Assembly (NCBI GenBank): GCA_017562135.1
Contig: QEYB01000629.1
Location: forward strand, 1-64,000
Length of the DNA stretch: 64,000 nt
Source of the DNA: Dipylidium caninum
Taxonomy: Eukaryota > Platyhelminthes > Cestoda > Cyclophyllidea > Dipylidiidae
Reading direction: 5' to 3'
Part shown: piece by piece, positions 34,000 through 45,215 of the stretch
Layout: every line of letters starts with the position of its first letter
Position numbering within the stretch: the stretch's first letter is position 1
Notes under the pieces: model-generated
Databases searched by the model: none
Told to the model about the DNA's origin: nothing
Seen by the model: only the letters and a program-made list of their open reading frames with translations
Made by a program: the position numbers and the translations under genes

Positions 34000-36900
34000 C
34001 TTTGAATGGGGCAGCATGTGTGAGGGTGAATTGAGCAATAAGTGGGGGATGCTCTGCGTTCTTGTTTACAATCTTTGAAAGTAGAAAATTCCTTATAGCT
34101 CTAATACAATGCCCACCTTCAAACTCAGTGACTTATGTCATTAGGACTTTTAAATAGCTTTTTGGTTTGTTAGCTTAAAAAAATTGGTGTGTTTGTACTT
34201 AACCAAGTTTATTCGACGGGAAAACATGGAGCGTCAGTAAATAGAATGAACAACTTAGCAGCTCACAGCAAACAAAGAAGAAGGTGCTTCTGGTTTTGGA
34301 GGCAAAGGAATGGATGGCAAATGCTTTGCAAAGCTGCTGCTGTAGTGAGGTTCTGGCAGTCGCTTTAAGCGGAGGTGTAACGGGCAGAATAATATTAGGT
34401 ACCTGAAGTACATCCTCAAACTTCCTTAAGGGAAAGAGCCTTTCAAAAATCTACAGCCTAATCAAATAAGAATACTGAGCAAACCTCTTGTTTTCCGGAC
34501 TGCTTCATGCTTCTACGGTCTGTAACCTAATCTTTAACAAAGTATACCTAAAAGTTGTTAATGTTGTGAGGACGAGCGGGAATAAATCGATCCCAATAAT
34601 ATCGGTGCTAAAGTAAATTAATTTTATGGCGGCGTGATTTCGCTATTTGACTTCATAATTATGCCTACTAAACGGTGACAGGCGAGGTACAAGACATCTG
34701 TACCTGAATTTGGAAATTATACCGCTGTTCAAGGCCATCAGTAACTAATATTGTGGATGAAGTAAACTCAAGAGTCCCTTCCAATATGTTTTAAAGGATT
34801 CATTGGTGAATGCAATGCACAAGTTGTTTAGTTCACATAAGTCTATAATAAATGATAACAAGAGGCAGCAAGATGAAGTGTATATTTGGTCGAATGTCAC
34901 CTACCATCAAAACGAGCTGGATGCTGAGCGAACCGTCATTTTGCGTTCCCCGACGTTAATCAACCACTAGTACGGCAACTTACTTGTAGATTATTTGGTA
35001 GCAACAAACAAAATGCGTTACGTGACAAATTTCAAAGGCCCTCGAAGACTTAGACATAGCTATCCATCCAAGTGAAAACCCACGAACACCCGGCCGCCCT
35101 CGTCACAGTTCAGGAAACACAAAACTTATGCGAGAGGTCCCCGTCGAATGAATCACTTACTCGGTAAGCACTCGCCAGTTGACCGCGCCATTGATAAACC
35201 TGGATACTGTCCGATGGGAAAATTCCGCCCATCGTCATAACCTCACCCGACGCTTTCCATGCTATTCACATCGACAGGGACATCTTACTCCGACAAACGC
35301 CCTGGGCATCCCGTCGGTGCCTGCCAACCCTCCCCGTAAGCAGACCATATATCCCCTATAGTACCTATTCTAGGCTCAGAACCAAAAAGTTCAGTCTTGA
35401 ACCTCATGCTACCCCAGAAGGCACTCCCGAAGAATAGAATATCCATAGGAATCCCAAATCGATCACCTACTCGTCCAAGGCCGTCCCTTTTTGCGGACCA
35501 TAAAATTCATTCAATAGTGAAGACGCTGCAGCCAGAAAAAAAAACCAAAAATCCCCAAAACCCCAATTAGACCCCCAAAGTTGGCAAGTGAATGAAAAAT
35601 CTCCAGGCATTGAGAACTAAGTAATCGAAAAGGACTAGACCCATGTAGAAAAGTATGCAACCATTGCAATAAGCGGCGACTACGCGTCGCAAAATACGCC
35701 CCAAACACTCTGAAAATGAATAAAGAAGCGTGGTTTAAAGGCAAAAGATACGTTGGTGTGTTTACAGTTGAGAAAAGTCAACTATGCTACACTTCGACCA
35801 TCGGAAATCGCGGATCCCGCAGTAGGCTTTTCATTTCAACACCGAAAAAAGTTTTGGACCGACGCATTTATCTACACATTGGACCAGGTCTATCAATTCC
35901 TCCTCGCAACTCTCCTTTGTCTTGGGTTGCCGATCCGAACAGTCATTGAATAGTTTGAGAAATTTGGCACATCCCGGTGATTCACGACATTGTTGGCGAA
36001 TTTCGTGCTAGGAAACAATTTACTGGAATCAAAGACCTACTATTGGATCGACGATATCATCGCCCATTTTATCTATTAATGAGAAGTGAATGTCAAAACT
36101 TAGTCGAGATAAAACGGGTCATTGAAATGTGGTACGGTTATTTGCATTAAGGACAAAGTCATAGGAAAAAGCAACCCCTCACTTGCATGAATTCAAGCGC
36201 ATTAGGCAAAAATAATCAAACCGCATGTTAGTTTCAAGTGTGACTACAAACAAGGAGGAATAAAACACGACTATATATTTCGTCTAGAGTTCTAATTAAA
36301 CGAATAGCGCAAGCATCGTTCCGCACATGCTCCAAGAGTACCGCCAGTCTCTCAAGCACACACAAATTCCGGAGGCTCACGCTGCACCTGACCATTTTAC
36401 CACTAATTTACATTGTCTACTTTCGCCGCTATTTAAATGAAATGAAAATTATTTTTAAAAGTCTAGGCCCTTAGTTTGATGATGCTTATGCTAAACTTAT
36501 AAAGTGAAAATTCTGCTGCTCACTTTCCTCATGACGTTTCTTTCTTTGAAAACGTTCCATGTCCCCAATATTTGTATTTAACGCGGCGAAGTTGCAAACG
36601 AATGGCGCAAATTGTTGTTTGAGCCATCACGACAGTTACTCGTGCTCAAATAATCCATCTCGCCAAACTACTTTTGGAACCTAAAGAATGGCTTTAATAT
36701 ACATTCACGCGGATCGCGCTTAGGCATTATCTTTGCGAGCAAATGATTTATAAACAAGGTCAGCCGTAATAGACAAACATCTCAACATTATGGCTCTAGT
36801 TGTTCTATTTAATAAGATTTAGTTAAAAATAGGTTAGTTAATTTATTTTAAACACGCTCATTCTTTAATGACTATTTAATGTAAGATGCCTAGAATTACT

Positions 36901-37124
36901 AGAACAATCTGCAGCCACAACCAGTGCTTTTATCCAAAACATGTCTTGTGTTTCTCACATTTAATGTTACACTGCTGGGGGTTGTGAAAAAGGCGATGCC
37001 TCCGATGGAAGCACCTTCAGACTGCTGAGCCAGGACGCAAGAAATCGTCCAAAAAGCTGTTCTGTTTGTCAACATTACAAACATGTAGGCTACTGAGACT
37101 ACATAAATAAAATGAAGAAATTTA
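34000..37124. other. AT-rich intergenic stretch; no gene recognised
   Basis: Base composition drops sharply to AT-rich just upstream of the dynein tail exons. Only short open frames occur. Between about 35.2 and 36.0 kb the composition is more balanced, and two overlapping plus-strand frames (35716-35949 and 35753-35953) run 66 to 77 codons. Neither resembles a family I know and no flanking splice pattern is obvious. The first dynein exon and promoter could lie here but I could not place them. Confidence 0.5.
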
Positions 37125-37267
37125 CAATTCCAGTCACAATTTCTATTAATCACGGAAAAGTTAAAAAAATAGATCTCTACCATATTTGGCACGAAAAAAG
37201 CGACATTTACGAAATGAAGCTGTACAATAAAATAAATCGTGGTTAATAGAAATTGTGACTGGAATTG
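37125..37267. repeat. 30-bp near-perfect inverted repeat (possible fold-back or MITE-like element)
   Basis: The arm at 37125-37154 is the reverse complement of 37238-37267 with one mismatch in 30 positions. An AT-rich spacer of 83 bases separates the arms. The structure could form a long hairpin. It could be a small fold-back element, a remnant of a terminal-inverted-repeat transposon, or a chance local inversion. No transposase frame is visible inside, and I did not identify a target-site duplication. Confidence 0.8.
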
Positions 37268-38073
37268 CGGATTTGTTCATTATATTTATGAGCTCTCGTG
37301 CTCTGCAACCGGACCCATTATATTTTAACGAGTCAAATTATTAAAAGAGCAATTAAAGTGCGAAAGTCGGTGAGTGGCGACAGCGAGCATGCGCACCGCA
37401 CTGGCAGTGACATCCCGTGGAAGTTTAGCTTTCTCTCCACCGTGTTTGCTCTTTGTTTTTCTGCCAATTGAAGGCCTTCAATTGTTGAGATCTTCCGCCA
37501 TGCTCCTTAATTGTGTCCTTTACCTTAGAGTGGTTTTCGTTATTGAAAGGTGCATGGCAACTCCACCGACATTCCAACGCGCCTCCGACCGTTTTCTCCG
37601 CCTCGAGCCAGTCAGGATCGGCACGCGCACTGAGGCGTTGGTGCGCCGCCTTCTCTGACACTCTGCGCTTCCGCTGTCACATGACGCCTGCGCAGTAGCC
37701 ATGACAAGTAACGATGAGACGTGGCCTGGGTAAACAGAGCAGGCTTTTAGTGCAAACAAAAGGCCCACACGAAGGGTGTGCACGACCCGCATCGCCCGGT
37801 GGGACGCCTCGCGGCCGCGTCTCTGCTCACGCTCTCCTCTCCCCGACATCCCAGTCCACGACCCCGTCACGCTGTGCCCTCCGCTCCCCTCTTCCCCGGC
37901 TCGAGGAAGCCGACGCCTTCGATTCTTAGGCGCTTCTCTCGCTTTCCTCGAAGAAGAAGAAGAAGGACGTCGATTGTAGCCCCCCAGAGCTTAAAGCCCC
38001 CTCGTTTGGTGCTTTGTTTACGACAGGTGGCATATTTTGACAGGTCCGCCCGTGTAACTTCGCTAAAAACAGC

Positions 38074-38103
38074 TGTGTGTGTGTGCGTGTGTGTGTGTGT
38101 GTG
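38074..38103 (+). repeat. GT microsatellite
   Basis: A (GT)n run with a single GC interruption. It is intergenic, between the dynein and calponin genes. Confidence 0.9.
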
Positions 38104-38477
38104 ACTTTGCGGGGGTTCTCCAGAGCTAAGCAGATTCCTAAATTTATTATTTCCTCGTAGGGCGTTTTTTTTGCTCTTTCCCTAATGACGCCTGTGAACA
38201 GTCCGACTGGTCGCAGTCGCGAGTTGGTCCGCGCCAAGTTGGCCACCAGGCCGCTTTGGTCAGACCGACGTGTGTTTCGACCCGCCTCGTCCCGACATGC
38301 GGTGGTCAAGTAAGGCTACAAAGTGGATTCACGCCTGTTTTTGGTCGAGCGAGCGCCGAGAGGCGGCTCCCCTCCAACTTGGCGACAAGGCCACCCCGAC
38401 GACCACCGCCTGAACACCTCGGCACAGGCGTTCACAGCGGCTGAGGAAGCCGAAAGGGGGCGACGCCGGGTGGAGTC

Positions 38478-38587
38478 GGGGGGGGGGAGCGGTCGGTGGC
38501 GGTGGTGGGCGTCACCACTTGGCGGGTGCAACATCTCCCGAAGCCTTTCTGTGCCCCCAGCCCCCCCCCTCACCACCCCCCCCCCCA
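38478..38587. repeat. G-run and C-run pair
   Basis: A run of ten G (38478-38487) lies about 70 bases before two long C runs (38560-38587). The region could form quadruplex or hairpin structures and is prone to length error. Confidence 0.75.
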
Positions 38588-38633
38588 CATGGCTACCCGC
38601 CCGAGGTGATTGCGCTGAATGGGCACGTGACTC

Positions 38634-38697
38634 GGTTGTTGTTGATTTTTGTTCCTTCTTCTACTTCCTCTTCTTCTTCTTCTTGTTGTTGTTGTTA
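38634..38697 (+). repeat. GTT/CTT/CTC triplet-rich low-complexity tract
   Basis: An imperfect pyrimidine-rich triplet repeat (GTTGTT, CTTCTT, then GTTGTTGTT). It is intergenic, with no coding function apparent. Confidence 0.8.
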
Positions 38698-40567
38698 GTG
38701 TTACTATTTTGTGTGCGTAAGGTTAGAGCGATTTACTTCCAGATGCACTCCTCCTGAGGCCTCAAACAAGTTGAGTGCACTGAGAGCGACAACCGCAACC
38801 GACGTCCTCGCCTTCGTTCAGGTTCCGGTACTCACGTGTCATTCCTTTTCACCACTCAACGTTAGTGTGTGTTTCTCATCATCCCCCTTTTCTTCGTTGC
38901 CACCCTATCTGTCACAAGGAAGTTAATCAGCACATCGCGTGAGTGGCTGGAAGGTGGGGAGTTGAAACGCGCTACGGAGTTAGTGGGAGAACACTCGGGA
39001 CGCTTATTCGGTGCTTTCGCCTCGCAGCAGCTGCAACTCCTGACTTGTGCAGCGTTTTGTCCCCCTTCACGCAAGGTGGCTGCCCTTTTGGCAGAATGAA
39101 AGACCCTGTCCACGAGGCGGCGCCTCACGCCGGCAGGAGGTTCCGCGTCGTTTTCGCAGAGGAGCACAAATTGTGCCCAAACACAGTCCTAAACACCACG
39201 GACCGGGCCTGTGGTGGCGACGCCGAGGCGGAGGGGCAGGCGACGGCTTGTCACCGCGATGCACCAGCCGAACGAAACAAGGACTGCGAGCATTTGAAAG
39301 CCACGGTCGTGGAGGTGCGCGACAAGGCGATTTGCGCGTCGGCCCGTCGTAGGGTCCGCGCAGATGTGATCAGGCGACATCGGACCCTCTCCCCGCCCGT
39401 CCGCGCTCGTCTCTTCGCCGCCCTGCAGCACTTTTCGAGGCCTTCCACGCCTGATTCTCGCTTTCTCCACCGGCACCCACTCTGCCTGCTCTCAGAGCAC
39501 CACCACCGCCGCCGGAGCTTCTCACGCTCGCCACGCCAGCTGAAGTGGCAACCATCCGCCGCCAACGGGCGTGGCAGTGTTCCAACGCCAGCAGCAGTAG
39601 ATCGGAAAGCGTCTTTCGGAGAGAAGCCTCGACGCTTTTATTTGGAACAATGTCAATCGACCCGTGATTGACATTCCACGTCTGTTGAGGCCTCGCGTGC
39701 CAATAAAGTAAGGCGCGCAAAATCGACGAGTGACGCCGTCGCCTCGCCTCCACAGCCAATGAGGCGACAGCAAAGAGGCTGCGCCCCCATCCTCCCCTCG
39801 CCCCCCTCCGCCTCCGCCCTCGCTCTGGCCCCCCGCGGCGTGAGCGGGGTTATGTGAGTGAACTCGCGCGATCAGGCATGGAGGGGAGAGGTGGTGCGGG
39901 TGGCATTTCACCATATCGCGTGTCCCTCCCGCCGCCCCTCAGCCTCTTGGATGCCTGCCGTCGTGAATGGTGCAGAGGGAGGAGAATAAATCCAGCACTG
40001 GCGACAAAGTCACTCGGGAGATCTGCCTCTGCATCGCAAGAAATCCTCCTCCTCCCTGCGGTCTGATGTCTCCAAAGCAGTTATTCAACCTCCACACCAC
40101 TGCCACTCACTCAACAACCCCCGACATGGCGATACGAAACACCGGCCCCGTCGCACCGGCCACCGGGAGAAGAGCAGGACAGGAGAGAAGCGGAACGCGT
40201 TGTTAGTGGACGTGGAGGAGGTCGACCGCCGCTCGCGGCCGTACGGCCCGTTTTGGTGAGAATCCCACTCGACCTGTGCGCAGCAGGACACGACCGCATC
40301 GCTCGGCCGTGAGGGGACGTGGAATCGGCGTCCGAGGGCAGCGGAACCACGCCAATCGCAGCGCAGCGCAGCGCCGGGGCAGGGCTCGAGGGTTCCGGGT
40401 GAACACTAACTCACTCCCAATAAGTGGCAAAAGGACAGTGCTGTTGGTGAAATTAACTCTTTAAGCATTCAACTTTCAACTATTGATATGAATTTAAAAA
40501 ATGGAGAATTCAAGATTTCCTTGCTGGTAGGCGTGGCTGGCCACGAGGAAACATCCTCACCGTCAGG

Positions 40568-41230
40568 TCAGAAGGTGTCCGTCACGTGTCTGTGCGCCCC
40601 GAAGGAGACCCCGGAGGCAGTGGCGCCCCCGGTGTAGCCCATCTGCAGTCGCATCACCGTCTCGCCCTGCTTCAGCTGCTCCTCCGTGAAGGTGCGCTTG
40701 TTCTCCGTGTGGCGAGTCATCCAGTAGCCCTGAGGCCCGGTGTAACCGGGTTTGGCCTGCGCCTCCACGCCAAGTTGGGACAGACAAATGACCACTTGGG
40801 GAAGGTTGGTCTTTTCGTAGAGTTGGTCGGTCTGAAAAGCAGACGCGGAGCCTACGCCCATTTCTTGGCAAAAATTGATGAAAACACCGATTCTTTCGCG
40901 CTGCCTATTCGTCTCAAAGATTGGCTTATCAGACACCTTCCACATGTTCGCTCCAAGGCGTTTCGCCACTTCATCCGGTTTGAGGCAGGCAATAAGGTAG
41001 CCCAAAACGAGACCAGATTTAAGGTACGTGTGGAACTCCTCCGTAGAAGCTGACGTAATGTCCTCAGGAATTTCTTGGGCAGCCTTCGCAACGTCGTCCG
41101 GAATGCCCGATGGGGGAGTAAGGAGACGAATCCACTTCAACACCTTCGCGGCCTCCTCTGGACTGTACTTTTCATTGATGCGGTTCTGCACGTCGCGAGC
41201 CAGGCCCGACTTAGTCGCGCGGTACTCCAT
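40568..41230 (-). CDS. Calponin-family actin-binding protein, myophilin-like (intronless)
   Basis: A complete single-exon frame of 220 codons plus stop, starting at ATG 41230-41228. The protein has an N-terminal calponin-homology domain (about residues 20-130, with EEAAKVLKWIRLL, YLKSGLVLGYLIACLKPDE and SAFQTDQLYE). Near residues 192-216 there is one calponin-type repeat (VMRLQMGYTGGATASGVSFG). This layout matches transgelin/SM22 and tapeworm myophilin, small muscle proteins that bind actin filaments. The length fits that class. It is about 70 per cent identical by eye to the gene at 42283 and is transcribed away from it. Codon third positions are GC-rich. No intron is needed and no frame defect is seen. 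Family assignment is firm; the exact subclass name is inferred. Confidence 0.95.
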   Translation of the reverse strand: MEYRATKSGLARDVQNRINEKYSPEEAAKVLKWIRLLTPPSGIPDDVAKAAQEIPEDITSASTEEFHTYLKSGLVLGYLIACLKPDEVAKRLGANMWKVSDKPIFETNRQRERIGVFINFCQEMGVGSASAFQTDQLYEKTNLPQVVICLSQLGVEAQAKPGYTGPQGYWMTRHTENKRTFTEEQLKQGETVMRLQMGYTGGATASGVSFGAHRHVTDTF

Positions 41231-42282
41231 CTCTATGGTTTCAAGGTTCTCCAGTCGCGCCTAGCGCTTTTGTATGCATGAGGCCGTCCTGCCATTGGGC
41301 TGTCACAGCTATTTACTCTCACGCCTGTCGACCAATCAAGTGGCAACTTGAGCGAGTCGTGTGACGGATAAGCGCGCCGGCTGTGGAGACAGCCGTGATT
41401 CACTCATCTGGCGTTAATAACAAAATAGCTAGGGCTGGCGCTGCATGTAACTAGGGCCTCGCGTCGCCACAGTGGCAAAGAAATAAATCCCGTGCCTCGA
41501 CGACATACCGCGCCCCGGGGGGCTTCACGAGCTCTGACTCACCGGCCAGCGGGTCGATAAAATCGATTCTCGGTTGAGCCACCGTCATTAGGGGTGCCGC
41601 GGGAAGGTGCATGCGGCGACGCGTTATTGTCTAATCCGCGAAACGAACCATTAGATTGCAGTTTGTAGTACTGCTGTTCGAATAATCTCTGCACCAGCGA
41701 CCCATCAAATGCATTTTATGAAAAAGGAACAATCTGGGATCTTATACCACCGTCAACTACAAGTGGGATAAGAACTAATGACCACAACACGAACGCGAAC
41801 TTGATATGCATATTAGGCTACAAGGCTCGAAAATACAACAAACGATCAAATATCATAAAAAGGTTTCCTATTAGAAACCATTACTCAAAAATTAATTCAA
41901 TAGGTTAGTAGCCTAACTATGAGCTCGAGACTTGAAGTGAAGGGTGGATACGTTGCATTTTTGTATCAATAAGTAACCTAGAAAACACCGTGAAGCTTGT
42001 TGATCCCAAACCCCGACTGGGCGCACTTCAACTGTGCTTTATTACATCACGGCGACGAATGAACACCAATGGTCGCGCCATGAATCCACAGGAGATAAGT
42101 TGAATGACCTCACGTTTTGTGTGCGCGAATGATAGGACTTACGGCCAGACTGGCGCCGTTCAATTGGTTCTCAACTAAAATACCGACTAATGATTGGCAG
42201 AAACGTGGGCGAATCAGATGCCAAGGCTAAGTAGACGGGAAGCCTGGTGAACAGTCATCTCAGGCTCCTCACATTTGCCAAA
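41231..42282. promoter_or_regulatory. Shared divergent upstream region of the two calponin genes
   Basis: This 1.05-kb gap separates the two head-to-head start codons and must hold both promoters. For the minus-strand gene, the complement shows a CCAATGG box (41292-41298) and a weak TATA-like TACAAAAG (41267-41274), about 65 and 40 bases before the ATG. For the plus-strand gene, inverted CCAAT motifs occur within about 130 bases of the ATG (for example around 42160 and 42192). No CArG box of the canonical form was found. The gap is GC-rich on the left and AT-rich on the right. Promoter element calls are weak. Confidence 0.4.
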
Positions 42283-42951
42283 ATGGATCCTGATTACCGT
42301 GCCGCCAAGTCGGGCTTCGCTCGGGAGGTTCAGTTGAGAATTATGGAAAAGTATAATCCAGAGGAGGCGGCGAAAGTGCTTAGGTGGATTCGGCTTCTAA
42401 AACCCACGGAGCTTATTCCACAGGTGTTGTGTGATGCAGCTGAGAAAATCAGCAAAGACATCGCTACTGTTACACCCGAAGATTTTCATCTCTATTTGAA
42501 GGACGGTCTTGTCTTGGGTTATCTCATCGGATGTCTCAAACCGGAAGAAGCCTCTAAACGTCTCGGGAAGGCTACCTGGAAAGTGTCGGATAAGGCAATC
42601 TTCGAGACCAATCGTCAACGGGAAAGAATTGGGGCTTTCATAGATTTCTGTCGGGAAATGGGTGTGGGATCTGCCTCAGCTTTCCAAACTGACCAATTGC
42701 ATGAACGGACGAACCTTCCACAAGTGGTGATTTGCCTATCACAGCTCGGAGTGGAAGCACAAGTCAAACCAGGTTACAACGGGCCCAAGGGTTACTGGAT
42801 GCAACGCCACACGGAGAACAAGAGAAGCTTCACCGAAGAACAACTAAAAGCTGGTGAATCAGTAATTGGGCTTCAAATGGGATATACCGGTGGTGCCAAT
42901 CAGTCAGGTATCACCTTTGGTGGACAGAGGAGAGTTACAGACATATACTAG
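42283..42951 (+). CDS. Calponin-family actin-binding protein, myophilin-like (intronless paralogue)
   Basis: A complete single-exon frame of 222 codons plus stop. The ATG at 42283 (context CCAAAATGG) is chosen because the protein then starts MDPDYRAAKSGF, parallel to MEYRATKSGL of the neighbouring copy. The longer frame upstream begins with a non-ATG codon. The CH domain spans about residues 22-132 (EEAAKVLRWIRLLKP, YLKDGLVLGYLIGCLKPEE, SAFQTDQLHERTN). One calponin repeat lies near residues 194-218 (VIGLQMGYTGGANQSGITFG). The role is actin binding in muscle or cytoskeleton, as for the paralogue. Codons are clearly more AT-ending than in the minus-strand copy. No AATAAA signal is obvious in the 300 bases after the stop. 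Confidence 0.96.
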   Translation: MDPDYRAAKSGFAREVQLRIMEKYNPEEAAKVLRWIRLLKPTELIPQVLCDAAEKISKDIATVTPEDFHLYLKDGLVLGYLIGCLKPEEASKRLGKATWKVSDKAIFETNRQRERIGAFIDFCREMGVGSASAFQTDQLHERTNLPQVVICLSQLGVEAQVKPGYNGPKGYWMQRHTENKRSFTEEQLKAGESVIGLQMGYTGGANQSGITFGGQRRVTDIY

Positions 42952-43292
42952 CTTTTTTCCGGTTTGGCACTCGTACTGGAACCCACTGATTATCTGCCGG
43001 GTATTCTTAAAGGGGCTTACCTTTTTGTGGCTTTAAGAAAACATCTATCTACAAAATGACTTTTTTGGATGGTCAATGGTTAGATTTGATTCAACCCTTG
43101 CGAGTTGGTTAAATTGTCAAATTGTTTTCTTTCGTGATTCATTATGACTCTGTGTCTTTTAAGCTCTACGCCAAGCCTCTCCTTCATTGCCTTTTTTTGA
43201 ATATTTTTATCCTTAAACATGCTGATCTGTTTACATCATTCGTTAGTGAGCCTAGTCACTGATCTGTAGATTCTAGTGTCAAATTACCTGCA

Positions 43293-43868
43293 TTAGCGAA
43301 GGTCATCTGAGCTTCGCTGCAGCCCAGGCGGCTGGTAGAGTTGCGGATGAAGGCATGGTGCGCCGTTCAAGACCTCTGTGCTGCTGTATGTGTGTTCACT
43401 GAAATCGGCATGGTAGGTAGCCAGCTTGTGTCGAGCGAGGTGTGATGAGGGCGCCTGAGCTCCTCTTCCGTAAGGCCACGCCAACCGAAAAACTGTGCCT
43501 GTTTCATATGGGCGGGTAATGTGAAACGGTAAGAAGTCGTATCCAGTTTGGACTCGGAGACGACGGCCCCATGGGTGACCATCCGATTTAAACGAGAGCT
43601 CATTGAGTTTCCGACCGTGTGGACGATTTCCGCCCCCTCGTGGCGCGCTGCCATCATTGTGGCGGTCGAAGTCTATGCGACCGCCCGCCCCGTCCATTAT
43701 CTCGGACGCCTGGGGCTGCGTGCACAGTGTGGCATCCGCAGACGGAGGCCTCCCCATCCCAGAAACCTGCCAGTACCGTTTCTCCGTGGCTTTAAACTCG
43801 ACTTTATTCTCTACTAAGGTGACGTATCGCCCACACAATTGAAGTTGTACCCACGCACACACACACAC
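43293..43868 (-). other. Unidentified minus-strand reading frames, possible exon
   Basis: A 191-codon open frame overlaps a second frame (43657-43367, minus) whose sequence looks more protein-like. It contains RLNRMVTHGAVVSESKLDTT, QFFGWRGLTEEELRRPHHTS and SLDTSWLPTMPIS, then a stop. I do not recognise a family. The balanced amino-acid use and lack of low-complexity stretches make a real exon possible. Without a defined start, splice sites or homologue I cannot call it a gene. Confidence 0.25.
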
Positions 43869-43870
43869 AC
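43855..43870 (+). repeat. CA microsatellite
   Basis: A short (CA)n tract, intergenic. Confidence 0.8.
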
Positions 43871-45202
43871 GACTGACTAATGAAACTCTGGAAGTCAGTG
43901 AGTCACTGCCATACTTCAGCCTTCGCTACACTTTCTCATTCAACTTAACTGTGCAACTTCAACCCCACGTCCCGGGGAGAACACAAAGAGGAGGGGAGGT
44001 TGGCACCGCACTTGCCCAGCGACGCATGCTGTTGCGGTGTTTGCAGCCTCTCGCCTGCCCTTGCGCGCCTCCACCTTCGTCTGAGTCCAATTGGCCTGTC
44101 GTGTCAGGCAGGCAGGCGGGCGGCCGGACAGGCGTGGGGCAGTGGGTGAAGGACAAATGGGGCATTGCCTTATCTCGGAGCTAATCCCGTCCCTAGGACC
44201 CATCACGGCCTGCTTGCTGCACGAATTTCTGTCGCCTCGCACGGAGCGGGTAGTTAAACAGGGCTGTTCATCAGAATAGCCCTGACTTTCCCACGCTCCT
44301 GGTTCACTCCCCGTAGGGGCGGTGGTGGCAGAGGGCATTTGCCAAGGCGGTGTTGTGGGGTGCGCGCAATCATCTTCGCACATGACCGCAGATGAGTGTC
44401 AACACGCCTTGCGTCCAGTTGCCCCAGTGAGTGCAAGCCATCGGTGCGTGAAAATACACAGAACAAACAGCATCGCGATCATTCTCGCCCTCTTTCCCCA
44501 ACCACGTGCTTGTTTTGGCAAAAACAGTCGTGAAAGGTGAAGGTCTGTGATCCTCGTTGGCGGGTATACTTGTGGCAGCGGTCACATCTGAATGAAGTGG
44601 ATTAAGGAATGCGGAACAGGGTAGAGCAGGTCGGTGAGACTCTCGTCAATTGGCTCGTCAGCTCCGCAAACGCCTGCCTCCCAGCTGGAGGCGCGGTCTG
44701 AGACACAGAGCGAAAATGTAGGGAAAATTGGTCCTCCGGGTGCCTTCAACTGCCCCGGTGTGGGTATCCGGGGCGTTCAAGGAAGAACAGGAGGTTTCAC
44801 CTTTGACATTGTTGGTGCGAGAATCAGAAAAAAGCAGCCAGCCAACAATCTTAACTTCGGAAGACATCCGAGAGTAAATTTACCATGGGTTGAAGTGCGG
44901 CCCTTAACGACGCAACTCGACAAAACTTGAAAAACAAAGACGAACATTCCTCATTTCAAAAGAGACATGTGAACTGAAACAGCTCGGACGAAGGCTTGCG
45001 AACCAGTGCCATTCCGGCGCGCGTCAAAGACCCGAGGAGTGAACTCAACAACCGCGTGAAGTGTTGGGGCTGCGTTCCATAGCGCTCTGGTGGTGGAATT
45101 TGCGGTCGCTTCCGATGTGGGCACCAGCATTCCCGCAGAGGCTGACCGGACTGGTTATGCGGCGTGAGGTGTCACCGCCGAACACGTCCAGGCGGGGCCG
45201 GT

Positions 45203-45215
45203 GGGGGGGGGGGGG
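45203..45215 (+). repeat. G homopolymer
   Basis: Thirteen consecutive G within GC-rich intergenic DNA. The length is unreliable in most sequencing chemistries. Confidence 0.8.

Larger units (their letters stand above)
37268..40567. other. GC-rich intergenic stretch with simple repeats; no gene recognised
   Basis: The stretch turns GC-rich after about 37.4 kb and has many overlapping open frames on both strands, as expected when stop codons are rare. The longest, 38943-39671 plus (242 codons), is low-complexity, rich in Arg, Ala and His, and lacks family motifs. No exon with convincing splice sites was found. It may hold regulatory sequence or the 3' end of the minus-strand calponin transcript. 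Confidence 0.5.

Noticed and set aside
38943..39671. 242-codon plus-strand open frame, the longest outside the named genes
   Set aside because: GC-rich DNA with few stops; Arg/Ala/His-rich low-complexity translation, frames open on the other strand too, and no domain recognised.
42247..42282. Upstream extension of the plus-strand calponin frame
   Set aside because: It starts with a non-ATG codon and lacks similarity to the family; ATG at 42283 gives the expected N-terminus.
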